From positions 62,001 to 126,000 of the forward strand of contig CAZXIJ010000007.1 of the NCBI GenBank assembly GCA_964640725.1: a stretch of 64,000 bases of DNA, given 5' to 3'. Shown one piece after another: positions 27,800 through 35,620 of the stretch; within the stretch, counting starts at the first letter, position 1; every line of letters begins with the position of its first letter. Below the pieces are notes generated by a model. It was not told the origin of the DNA, searched no databases, and saw only the letters and a program-made list of their open reading frames with translations. Position numbers and translations under genes: made by a program. This stretch comes from CALHVX01 sp964640725. Its GTDB lineage: Bacteria > Pseudomonadota > Gammaproteobacteria > Pseudomonadales > Azotimanducaceae.

Positions 27800-28909
27800 T
27801 TGGCGAGCCAACGCGCACTGGCGCTGCATGCCACGCCCTGGCAGGGCGTGGCCTATCTGACCGGGGGCGGCAGCGGCCTGATCGCCGAATGGCTGACCAC
27901 GCCGGGCGCCAGCGCGACCGTGCTCGAAGTGTCGGTACCCTACGCCTTTGCCGCGCTGAGCGAGCGCCTTGGCGGACCGCCGGAGCAAGCCTGCAGCCAG
28001 GCGACTGCCCGGGCCCTGGCCATGAGCGCCTACGAGCGCGCCGAGCAGCTGCAGCCCGAACACGGCAAGGCACCGCTGTTCGGCCTGGCGGTGACGGCAA
28101 GCCTCGCCACCAATCGCCGCAAGCGCGGCGCCCACCGGGCGCACGTGGCGGTGCAGACCGCGAGCCGCAGCTACGACGCGCGCTTCGATTTCAGCAGCAC
28201 CCGGGCCCGGGAGGAGCGCGTGCTCGTCGACGCGATCTGGCAGTGCCTGACTGAAGCCCTGCGACTGTCTGTCGACACGCCCGCCGTTGACGCCAGCGAC
28301 CGCACCGACACCCGCAGCCCCCGGGCCTGGCGCGGGCTGGTTGCAGGCGACAGCCTTGCGGTGCCGCTGCACAGCGCCCAGGCTGACCCGCCGCCGCTGC
28401 TCCTGCCCGGTTCCTTCAACCCTCTGCATCGTGGCCACAAGGCCATGATGGCGGTTGCTGAAAGGCAGCTGGGCTGCACTGGCGCGTACGAGCTTTCGGT
28501 CAGCAACGTCGACAAGCCCGCGCTGGACTACAGCACCCTGCGCGAGCGCACCCTGGCGTTTCGCGGGCGCCGCGGCGCCGGCCCGCTGTGGCTGACAAGA
28601 CTGCCCACGTTCATCGAGAAGGCCCGCCGGTTTCCCGGCACCACTTTCGCCGTTGGCGCAGACACGATCGTGAGAATCGGCGCCGGGCGCTACTACGGCG
28701 GCGACCGCGCCATGCGCGCGGCCGTGCGGGAAATGGGCGAGCTCGGATGCCGGTTTATGGTCTTCGGCCGTCTGGCCGACGGCGAATTTCGCGATCTGTC
28801 AGAACTCAGGTTACCGGCGGCGCTGAAGCGCCTGTGCGACCCGGTCCCGGAACAGGTCTTTCGCGAAGACCTGTCATCGACTGCGCTCCGGGCCGCGCAG
28901 GCCCCCTAA
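27800..28909 (+). CDS. CinA-like domain fused to NMN/nicotinate-nucleotide adenylyltransferase-like domain
   Basis: A 369-residue protein from TTG 27800, five bases after the preceding stop. Residues ~1-160 resemble the CinA C-terminal (PncC) nicotinamide-nucleotide amidase fold (YLTGGGSGLIAEWLTTPG, FGLAVTASLATNRRKRG). Residues ~195-360 are a HxGH-type nucleotidyltransferase (GSFNPLHRGHKAMM, ELSVSNVDKP, TFAVGADTIVRIG). Together they could convert NMN to NaMN and then attach AMP, a two-step NAD salvage, but the pairing of activities is inferred. It shares CTAA with the convergent small gene. Confidence 0.85.
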   Translation: MASQRALALHATPWQGVAYLTGGGSGLIAEWLTTPGASATVLEVSVPYAFAALSERLGGPPEQACSQATARALAMSAYERAEQLQPEHGKAPLFGLAVTASLATNRRKRGAHRAHVAVQTASRSYDARFDFSSTRAREERVLVDAIWQCLTEALRLSVDTPAVDASDRTDTRSPRAWRGLVAGDSLAVPLHSAQADPPPLLLPGSFNPLHRGHKAMMAVAERQLGCTGAYELSVSNVDKPALDYSTLRERTLAFRGRRGAGPLWLTRLPTFIEKARRFPGTTFAVGADTIVRIGAGRYYGGDRAMRAAVREMGELGCRFMVFGRLADGEFRDLSELRLPAALKRLCDPVPEQVFREDLSSTALRAAQAP

Positions 28910-29109
28910 GAGACGGCAGCCGCCGGCAGCAAAAACAGGCCCAGCAGGCCAAGCACCACCGCCAGCTCAGCCGCCAGGTACAGCCTGAACAGCAACCGGT
29001 TGCCCGCCCGGGTGACCCGTCCGCTGGTCGTCGCCATGGCGTCACTTTGCTCGTTGCCGTACCCCGGCACGTAGTAGCTGACCATCAGCCACAGAATCAC
29101 GATGCCCAC
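28906..29109 (-). CDS. Small two-helix membrane protein
   Basis: A 67-residue protein starting with GTG, behind a strong AAGGAGG ribosome site. IVILWLMVSYYVPGYG at the N-terminus and LYLAAELAVVLGLLGLFLLP near the C-terminus are two membrane segments, joined by a polar loop. No family is recognised. It follows the Fpg/Nei glycosylase by 34 bases and probably shares its mRNA. Confidence 0.65.
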   Translation of the reverse strand: MGIVILWLMVSYYVPGYGNEQSDAMATTSGRVTRAGNRLLFRLYLAAELAVVLGLLGLFLLPAAAVS

Positions 29110-29143
29110 GAGAGCCTCCTTCCCGAATCACGCCCAAAAGCTG

Positions 29144-30040
29144 TCAGGCTTCCAGGTCTTCAATGCGTTTGGGCCAGTTGTCCTTCAGCAAGCGGGACAG
29201 GGAGCGATCCGCCAGCAAGCGCCCGCCGGTCTGGCAGCGCGCGCAGTAGTTGGCTTCGTTCTCGGCATACTGAATGCGCTGCACGGGCGCAGCGCAGCGG
29301 GGACAGGGCTGGCGATATTTGCCGTGTACGGCCATCTCGTCGTGAAAGGCCGTGACCTTGCCGGGAAACCGGTCCCCGGTCTTGTCGCGCAACAGAGCCG
29401 TCCAGCGATCCAGAACCTCGCAGGTTGCCCGGAACACCTGCTCGACCTCTTCGTCCTTGAGCGTGGCGGAACGCTTGAAGGGGGACAGACAGGCATCGTG
29501 CAGGATCTCGTCCGAATAGGCGTTGCCGATACCGGCAAAGACTCGCTGATCGGTCAGCGCGCGCTTCAGCGTATGGCTGCTGCCGCGCAGCTGTGCAGCG
29601 AACCGCGGCAACGTCAGCTCGCGCACCTCAAGACCGCCGGGATTGAGCGCTGCCAGTTCATCTTCGCCCGCCACGAGTCGCAGGGAGGCTCGCTTCTTCT
29701 TGCTGGCTTCGGTCATCACCAGCGTCCCCGGGTCGAAATCGAAGGCCAGCAGCCCGCGACCGCGGGGAATCGCTGCCGGGGGATCGCTCGCGGCGCGCCA
29801 CTGGAAGCGCCCGGATATCATCAGGTGAACCACCGCGTAGTGCGCTTCGCCAAAGTCAAACACCAGCTGTTTGGCGAGGCGCCGAACCTGCTGCAGAGAG
29901 CGCCCGACAAACTGCTCAGGGGCCGGCGATACGGTGCGCAGCACAAAGGGGCTGGCGATGCGCAGCCCGCGCAGGGGTTGGCGGGATAGCCGGCTCTCCA
30001 GCTGCTCCTGGTAGATGGTCAGATCCGGGATTTCCGGCAT
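29144..30040 (-). CDS. Fpg/Nei family DNA glycosylase
   Basis: A 298-residue base-excision repair enzyme. The N-terminus MPEIPD gives Pro2 as nucleophile and Glu3. The H2TH domain carries IGNAYSDEILHDACLSPF, and the zinc finger CPRCAAPVQRIQYAENEANY-CARC has all four Cys. These enzymes remove oxidised bases and cut the abasic site. Ile at position 4 and overall wording suggest a Nei-like side branch rather than the main mutM. It precedes a small membrane protein gene. Confidence 0.9.
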   Translation of the reverse strand: MPEIPDLTIYQEQLESRLSRQPLRGLRIASPFVLRTVSPAPEQFVGRSLQQVRRLAKQLVFDFGEAHYAVVHLMISGRFQWRAASDPPAAIPRGRGLLAFDFDPGTLVMTEASKKKRASLRLVAGEDELAALNPGGLEVRELTLPRFAAQLRGSSHTLKRALTDQRVFAGIGNAYSDEILHDACLSPFKRSATLKDEEVEQVFRATCEVLDRWTALLRDKTGDRFPGKVTAFHDEMAVHGKYRQPCPRCAAPVQRIQYAENEANYCARCQTGGRLLADRSLSRLLKDNWPKRIEDLEA

Positions 30041-30066
30041 CGCTCATCCTCCCGTGCGTCCTCGCG

Positions 30067-31497
30067 TCAGTTCTGGCCCTGCGCCCCCAGCTCCTTGTTG
30101 GAGTACACGGTCTTCCAGCGACCGCTCTTAAAGCGCCAGATCAGCATACTGCCTTTGAGCAGGTAGTCCGCAATGATGGCGCCGTAGACCCACACCACGG
30201 GCAGCCCGAAGAACGTGAAGAGGGCCGCGAGACCACAGCGCATGCCGATCAGGCCAAGGAAGGTGGCTACCAGCGGGAACCGGGTGTCGCCGGCGCCGCG
30301 CAGGGAGCCGCCAATGGCGAACTCCACCGCCAGCAGCGGCATCATGGCCGCCAGGATATAGGTGAACTGCACCGTGTAGCGGACCGTCAGCGGCTCATCG
30401 CCAATGAAGAACAGCGCCAGATCCTGCGCGAAGTAGGCCACCAGCAGCCCGAGGGCGCCCATGGACAGGATCGCCATGCCGCCCGCTCGCCAACCGCTGC
30501 GGGCCGCGCCCTCCGGATCGCCAGCACCCAGGTACTGGCCCACCAGCGTGGCGCCGGCAATAGAGAAGCCGAAGCCCACGGTCATACAGACCATCAGCAT
30601 GTTCACGCCGATGTTGTAGGCGGCGAAGGCTTCGGTGCCGTAGAAGTTGCCAATGAGCATCAGGAAGGCGAAGAACCCGATCTGGAACACGATCTGCTCG
30701 ATCGCCGCCGGGTAGCCGATATCCATCAATCGCCGCAGGCGGACCCGGCGCCACCAGCCGCCGCGCACGTGCTTCACGCGAAAGCGCTGGGTAACCCACA
30801 GAAAGATCAGCACGAAGGCGCCGACAGTGAAGGCGATGCCCGCCGCCACCGCGACCCCGGAAACGCCAAGCTGCGGCATGCCAAAGTTGCCGAAGACCAG
30901 GGTGTACAGGAGCGGCACGTTCAGCACGTTGACCCCGATACTGATCCACAGGGGGGTCCAGGCATCGCCCGAGGCCCGGAGCGCCGCCGCCAGGATGAAG
31001 TTGACCGCAAAGGCCAGGTTGAAGAAAGACAGCCAGCGAATGTTGTCGGCAGCCAGCTCCAGCGTCACCGGGTCCAGCCCAAACAGCGACGCGACCGGGT
31101 AGGCAAAGAGCGCGCCGAGCACCGTCATCAACAGCGAGAACACGCCGGCCAGCACCAGCGAGGCCATCGTCACCCGGCTTGCCTCCTGGTAGTCGCCGGC
31201 GCCCCAGGCCCGCGCCACGAGGGCCGTGGTGCCGGCGCTGACGGCCATCAGGATCGCCTGCATGGCAAAAAACACCCGCTGCCCGGCGCCAATGGCAGCC
31301 AGCGACTGCGCGCCCAGTTCGCCGACAAACTTGGTCTGGACCATGCCCACGATGGTGTAGCTCAGATTGCCCAGAATTGACGGAAATGCCAGCTGCCAGA
31401 CGCTGGGCGTACCGCCCCCGTCGGGGCCGGCGTTAGTCACCGCCCTGGGAATGCTGTCTTCGTCGGTTGTTGGCGTTTTGGTACTGGCGTCGGTCAC
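30067..31497 (-). CDS. MATE-family multidrug/toxin efflux transporter
   Basis: An inner-membrane exporter of ~476 residues with 12 predicted helices. FPSILGNLSYTIVGMVQTKF, RVFFAMQAILMAVSAGTTAL and GSLRGAGDTRFPLVATF are typical of the family, which exports cationic or metabolic compounds in exchange for sodium or protons. The start is uncertain: GTG 31497 is the choice here, an in-frame ATG at 31638 would add 47 residues without obvious function, and a GTG at 31440 is also possible. It lies 26 bases after the upstream end of the Fpg/Nei gene. Confidence 0.9.
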   Translation of the reverse strand: MTDASTKTPTTDEDSIPRAVTNAGPDGGGTPSVWQLAFPSILGNLSYTIVGMVQTKFVGELGAQSLAAIGAGQRVFFAMQAILMAVSAGTTALVARAWGAGDYQEASRVTMASLVLAGVFSLLMTVLGALFAYPVASLFGLDPVTLELAADNIRWLSFFNLAFAVNFILAAALRASGDAWTPLWISIGVNVLNVPLLYTLVFGNFGMPQLGVSGVAVAAGIAFTVGAFVLIFLWVTQRFRVKHVRGGWWRRVRLRRLMDIGYPAAIEQIVFQIGFFAFLMLIGNFYGTEAFAAYNIGVNMLMVCMTVGFGFSIAGATLVGQYLGAGDPEGAARSGWRAGGMAILSMGALGLLVAYFAQDLALFFIGDEPLTVRYTVQFTYILAAMMPLLAVEFAIGGSLRGAGDTRFPLVATFLGLIGMRCGLAALFTFFGLPVVWVYGAIIADYLLKGSMLIWRFKSGRWKTVYSNKELGAQGQN

Positions 31498-31692
31498 TGG
31501 GGGGCTGCTTGGGCAATGAATGGGCGGCAACGTTGTTCCCGGCCGCAAACGGCCGCTAGACTGCGGCGTGAACATCTGTTCATGCGCAGCGAGCAGCTTG
31601 AGAGCGGGGAGACCTGCCGGGAACGGGCGCCGCGGCAATCGCGCATTTTAGCAGATCGGGGATTCGTATAGACAGTGTAGGAGAAGCACGCG

Positions 31693-32571
31693 ATGGCTCT
31701 AGGCAAACTGGGGGTTTGGTACTTTTTTGATGGCTTGCCGGCCCAGGAGGCCGCTGCCGCGGCCCAGCGGATCGAGCAGCTCGGCTACTCGGCGCTCTGG
31801 ATTCCGGAAACCGTGGGCCGCAACCCGCTGGTCCACGCCAGCTGGCTGCTGGCCAACACCAGCACCCTGACCCTGGCGACGGGCATCGCCAACATCTACC
31901 ACCGGGAGCCGGGCGTGACCCTGGCCGGGCAGAACACCCTGGCCGAGCAGTCCGGCAACCGCTTCCTGCTCGGCATGGGGGTCTCCCACAAGCCGCTCGT
32001 CGAGGGCGTCCGCGGCCTCGACTACGGCCCGCCGGTCAAGACCATGCGAACCTACCTGGAGGCGATGAAAACCGCCCCCTATCAGGGCGTGCCGCCCTCG
32101 GAGCCGCCCAAGACCGTGATTGCCGCTCTGGGCCCGAAGATGCTGGAGCTGGCAGCCAGCCACTGCGCCGGTGCCCACCCGTACTTCACCTCCCCGGAAC
32201 ACACCGCCATGGCGCGCAAGATCATGGGCCCCGAGCCCATGCTGTGCGTCGAGCAAAAAGTGATCCTGGAGAGCGACCCGGACAAGGCCAGAACCCTCGC
32301 CCGGCCCGTTGCCAGCATCTACTCGGGCCTGCCGAACTACCGCAACAACTGGCTGCGCATGGGCCTGGAGGACAAGGACTTCGAAAACGGCGGCAGCGAT
32401 CGCTTTATCGATACCACCTTTGCCTGGGGCACCGTCGAGGCAATCAAGGACCGGATCCAGCAGCACTTTGATGCCGGGGCGACCCACGTCTGCATTCAGC
32501 CCGTCAATCCGAACGGGCAGTTTGGCGATCTGCACTGGGGCGCGCTGGAAGCCCTGGCAGACGCGGCATGA
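31693..32571 (+). CDS. Luciferase-like (LLM) oxidoreductase, TIGR03620-like
   Basis: A 292-residue flavin-type TIM-barrel oxidoreductase. GKLGVWYFFDGLPAQEAAA, LWIPETVGRNPLVHASWLL, LATGIANIYHREPGVT and LLGMGVSHKPLVEG match the TIGR03620 subfamily, often annotated as F420-dependent. In a gammaproteobacterium FMN could equally be the cofactor; the sequence alone does not decide. It overlaps the SDR gene through ATGA, so the two probably act in one pathway. Upstream, 31498-31692 has no gene that I can support. Confidence 0.88.
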   Translation: MALGKLGVWYFFDGLPAQEAAAAAQRIEQLGYSALWIPETVGRNPLVHASWLLANTSTLTLATGIANIYHREPGVTLAGQNTLAEQSGNRFLLGMGVSHKPLVEGVRGLDYGPPVKTMRTYLEAMKTAPYQGVPPSEPPKTVIAALGPKMLELAASHCAGAHPYFTSPEHTAMARKIMGPEPMLCVEQKVILESDPDKARTLARPVASIYSGLPNYRNNWLRMGLEDKDFENGGSDRFIDTTFAWGTVEAIKDRIQQHFDAGATHVCIQPVNPNGQFGDLHWGALEALADAA

Positions 32572-33248
32572 GCGAGTTCAAGGATCAGGTCGTCATCGTG
32601 ACCGGGGCCGCCGGCGCCCTGGGCAAGGCCGTGGCCAGCCATTTTCTGGCTGGCGGCGCGAAGATCGCGCAGCTGGACGTGGTGGCCATCGACAACGGCC
32701 ACTACGCGGACACCTGCGACCTGACCGATCACCAGGCCTGCAAAGATGCAGTGACTGCGGTGCTCGGGCGCTTCGGGCGTATCGATATCCTGGCGAACAT
32801 CGCTGGCGGCTTCGCCATGGGCGAGACCGTGCACGAGACCTCGCAGGACACCTGGAACTTCATGATGGGGCTGAACGCCGAGTCGGTGCTGAACATGGCC
32901 CGGGCGGTCATGCCTCTCATGATTAACCAGGGCCGGGGCAAGGTCGTCAACGTCGGTGCGCGCGCTGGCCTCCGCGGCGCGCCGAACATGGCCGCCTACA
33001 GCGCGTCCAAGAGCGTCGTTATCCGGCTCACGGAATCCCTGGCCGAAGAGGTCAAGGCCCATGGCGTGAACGTCAACTGCGTCATGCCGAGCATCATCGA
33101 CACCGCCCGCAACCGGCAGGACATGCCGGACGCGAACTTTGACGAATGGGTCACCCCGGACGCGCTCGCCCGGGTCATCGGGTTCCTGGCCAGCGGCGCC
33201 GCGGACCCGATTCACGGCGCCGCGGTGCCGGTCGAGGGCTTGAGCTAG
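32568..33248 (+). CDS. SDR-family oxidoreductase
   Basis: A 226-residue short-chain dehydrogenase. VIVTGAAGALGKAV is the NAD(P)-binding turn, DILANIAGGFA the NNAG position, VVNVGARAGL precedes the catalytic region and MAAYSASKSVVIRL has the intact Tyr-Lys pair. Coupled to the LLM oxidoreductase by ATGA. It shares CTAG with the convergent MAPEG gene. The substrate is unknown. Confidence 0.9.
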   Translation: MSEFKDQVVIVTGAAGALGKAVASHFLAGGAKIAQLDVVAIDNGHYADTCDLTDHQACKDAVTAVLGRFGRIDILANIAGGFAMGETVHETSQDTWNFMMGLNAESVLNMARAVMPLMINQGRGKVVNVGARAGLRGAPNMAAYSASKSVVIRLTESLAEEVKAHGVNVNCVMPSIIDTARNRQDMPDANFDEWVTPDALARVIGFLASGAADPIHGAAVPVEGLS

Positions 33249-33670
33249 AGCGTCGCCCGCAGCGCGTTTACGGCCAGGACCAGCAGGCACAGGGTCGACG
33301 CCAGGAACAGCGCAAAGCGCACGTTGACCTTGTTCACGAGCGCCTGCCACAGGCTGTGCGCGATCCGCAGCCCCACGTAGGCCCAGGCCAGGCCCACATT
33401 CAGCTCGGTGTGCGCGCCCTGCACCGCCAGAATCAGCACCGTGGCGTAGAACAGCGTGGGCTGCTCATGCAGGTGCGTGTGGTTGTGGGACTTCCAGGTC
33501 ACCGCCGGCGGCAGCTGCGGCTCGATGTCGCTGGCGCGGCCGCCGGTGTTCTTGGCGATGTCCACGCCAATGCGCTGGGCTGCGGGCACCCGAACCCCGG
33601 CCATCCAGAACAGCATCACCAGGGTCCACAGCACCAGCACCGTGGCCGGCAACAGAATCGATCCCGCCAT
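33245..33670 (-). CDS. MAPEG family membrane protein
   Basis: A 141-residue protein with four predicted membrane helices, from ATG 33670 behind AGGAGTGAC. HNHTHLHEQPTLFYATVLIL with the conserved Glu-Gln-Pro and GLAWAYVGLRIAHSLWQALV are the MAPEG signatures. The family includes glutathione transferase-like and eicosanoid enzymes, but bacterial members are mostly uncharacterised. It may detoxify hydrophobic compounds at the membrane. Confidence 0.88.
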   Translation of the reverse strand: MAGSILLPATVLVLWTLVMLFWMAGVRVPAAQRIGVDIAKNTGGRASDIEPQLPPAVTWKSHNHTHLHEQPTLFYATVLILAVQGAHTELNVGLAWAYVGLRIAHSLWQALVNKVNVRFALFLASTLCLLVLAVNALRATL

Positions 33671-33775
33671 TTTGTCACTCCTGCAATCTAAGCCTGCAGC
33701 GAAACAGGATCTGGCCCGGCAGACAACCTGTGGGCACAGCTGGGGTAAACTGGCCCCTGAACAGGAGGAACTGCC

Positions 33776-34969
33776 TTGACCAATCTCGATACCTTTCGCC
33801 AGGAAACCCGCGACTGGCTCGAAGCCAACTGTCCGCCCAGCATGCGGACTCCGACGCCGGAAGACGAGGTGATCTGGGGCGGTCGCACCCAGGAATTCAA
33901 GAACCCGGAGTCCAAGATCTGGCTCGACCGCATGGTCGAAAAGGGCTGGACCGTGCCGAGCTGGCCCACGGAGTACGGCGGCGGCGGGCTGAGCGCTGAC
34001 CAGAACAAGATCCTGCAGCAGGAAATGGGGCGCATCAACGCCCGCCTGCCGGTGCAGAGCTTTGGCATCTGGATGCTGGGCCCGGCGCTGCTGGAATTCG
34101 CCAGCCACGAGCAAAAGCTCGAGTACCTGCCGCCGATTTGCCGGGGGGAGATTCGCTGGTGCCAGGGCTACTCAGAGCCCAACTACGGCAGCGACCTGGC
34201 TGGCCTGCAGACCAAGGCCGAAGACAAGGGCGACTACTTCCAGGTCAACGGCGCAAAGATCTGGACCTCCTACGCCGACCAGGCAGACTGGATCTTTTGC
34301 CTGGTGCGCACGGAGCCCGATGCCCCGAAGCACGAAGGCATCAGCTTCCTGCTGTTCGACATGGCGTCCGAGGGCGTCACCACGTCCCCCATCGAACTCA
34401 TCAGCGGCTCGTCGCCGTTCTGCCAGACCTTCTTTGACAACGTCAAAGTGCCGAAGACGAATCTCGTCGGCGAGCGCGGCAAGGGCTGGACCATCGCCAA
34501 GCGGCTGCTGCAGCATGAGCGCCAGATGATCTCGGGCATCGGCGGCAACAGTGCCATCGGCTCTGCCGGCCGCAAGCTGGAAGATCTGGCCAAGCACTAC
34601 GTGGGCGAAGAGAACGGCCGCATTGCCGACCCGGTGGCCCGCAACCGTGTCATCGAGCATCGCCAGAACGACAAGGCTTTCCAACTGACCATGGCCCGCG
34701 CTGCCGAAGAAGCGAAAGCCGGCCAGAACAGCGGTCACCTGGCGTCCATGTTCAAGCTCTACGGCACGGAACAGAACAAGGACAAGTACGAGCTGATGCT
34801 CAGCCTGATGGGCACTCGCGCCCTGGGCTGGGACGGCGAGCCCTTTGAGCCCCGGGAGCTGTCGACCACGCGACAGTGGCTGCGCTCCAAGGCCAACTCG
34901 ATCGAGGGCGGCACCAGCGAAGTGCAGCTCAACGTCATCGCCAAACGCGTGCTCGGCCTGCCGGACTAG
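33776..34969 (+). CDS. Acyl-CoA dehydrogenase
   Basis: A 397-residue acyl-CoA dehydrogenase starting with TTG, 5 bases after AGGAGGAA. RWCQGYSEPNYGSDLAGLQT is the flavin motif, TFFDNVKVPKTNLVGERGKG the middle segment, LLQHERQMISG contains a Glu at the alternative base position and EGGTSEVQLNVIAKRVLGLPD ends the protein. It resembles enzymes acting on large or branched acyl-CoAs. It is followed by lemA but with a new ribosome site. Confidence 0.92.
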   Translation: MTNLDTFRQETRDWLEANCPPSMRTPTPEDEVIWGGRTQEFKNPESKIWLDRMVEKGWTVPSWPTEYGGGGLSADQNKILQQEMGRINARLPVQSFGIWMLGPALLEFASHEQKLEYLPPICRGEIRWCQGYSEPNYGSDLAGLQTKAEDKGDYFQVNGAKIWTSYADQADWIFCLVRTEPDAPKHEGISFLLFDMASEGVTTSPIELISGSSPFCQTFFDNVKVPKTNLVGERGKGWTIAKRLLQHERQMISGIGGNSAIGSAGRKLEDLAKHYVGEENGRIADPVARNRVIEHRQNDKAFQLTMARAAEEAKAGQNSGHLASMFKLYGTEQNKDKYELMLSLMGTRALGWDGEPFEPRELSTTRQWLRSKANSIEGGTSEVQLNVIAKRVLGLPD

Positions 34970-35009
34970 CAGCGTGCTTTGCGGTTAGAGGGACCAACGG
35001 GAGGAACCC

Positions 35010-35600
35010 ATGGAAATTATTGTCTTGCTCGTCATCGTTGTCGCGATCGCCTTCTGGATCGTCAGCATCTACAACAATCTGGTGACCTACAAAAACCGCT
35101 ACGAGAACGCCTTTGCGCAGATCGAAGTGCAGCTCAAGCGACGCTACGACCTGATCCCCAACCTGATCGAGGTCGCCAAGGGCTACCTGTCGCACGAGCG
35201 GGAAACCCTCGAAGCCGTCGTGAACGCCCGCAATCAGGCCGTGGCCGGGCTCGAAGCGGCTGCGGCGAACCCTGGCGACCCGGACGCCCTGAAGTCCCTG
35301 GAGTCTGCCGAGGGCACCCTGCGCAGCGCGCTGGGGCGCTTAAACGTCGTGGTCGAGGACTACCCGGACCTGAAGGCCAACGAGAACATGATGCAGCTGT
35401 CCGAAGAGCTGACCAGCACGGAAAACCGTGTGGCCTTCGCCCGGCAGTCGTATAACGACCAGGTTATGGAATTCAACACCTATCGGCAGACCTTCCCGCC
35501 AAACGTGTTTGCGCCCATGTTTGGCTTCAGCCAGGACGCTACGCTGCTGGAATTTGAAGACAGCGCCGAGATCCAGGCCGCGCCCAAGGTCGACTTCTAG
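35010..35600 (+). CDS. lemA: LemA family membrane protein
   Basis: A 196-residue protein. One N-terminal membrane helix (IIVLLVIVVAIAFWIVSIY) leads into a helical domain: FAQIEVQLKRRYDLIPNLIE and FNTYRQTFPPNVFAPMFGF are hallmark LemA segments. It sits just upstream of an M48 protease gene, a pairing found in many bacteria; the LemA protein may help or present substrates to the protease. The exact function is unknown. Confidence 0.92.
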   Translation: MEIIVLLVIVVAIAFWIVSIYNNLVTYKNRYENAFAQIEVQLKRRYDLIPNLIEVAKGYLSHERETLEAVVNARNQAVAGLEAAAANPGDPDALKSLESAEGTLRSALGRLNVVVEDYPDLKANENMMQLSEELTSTENRVAFARQSYNDQVMEFNTYRQTFPPNVFAPMFGFSQDATLLEFEDSAEIQAAPKVDF

Positions 35601-35620
35601 CCCGGCTCGACAGCGCTTTC

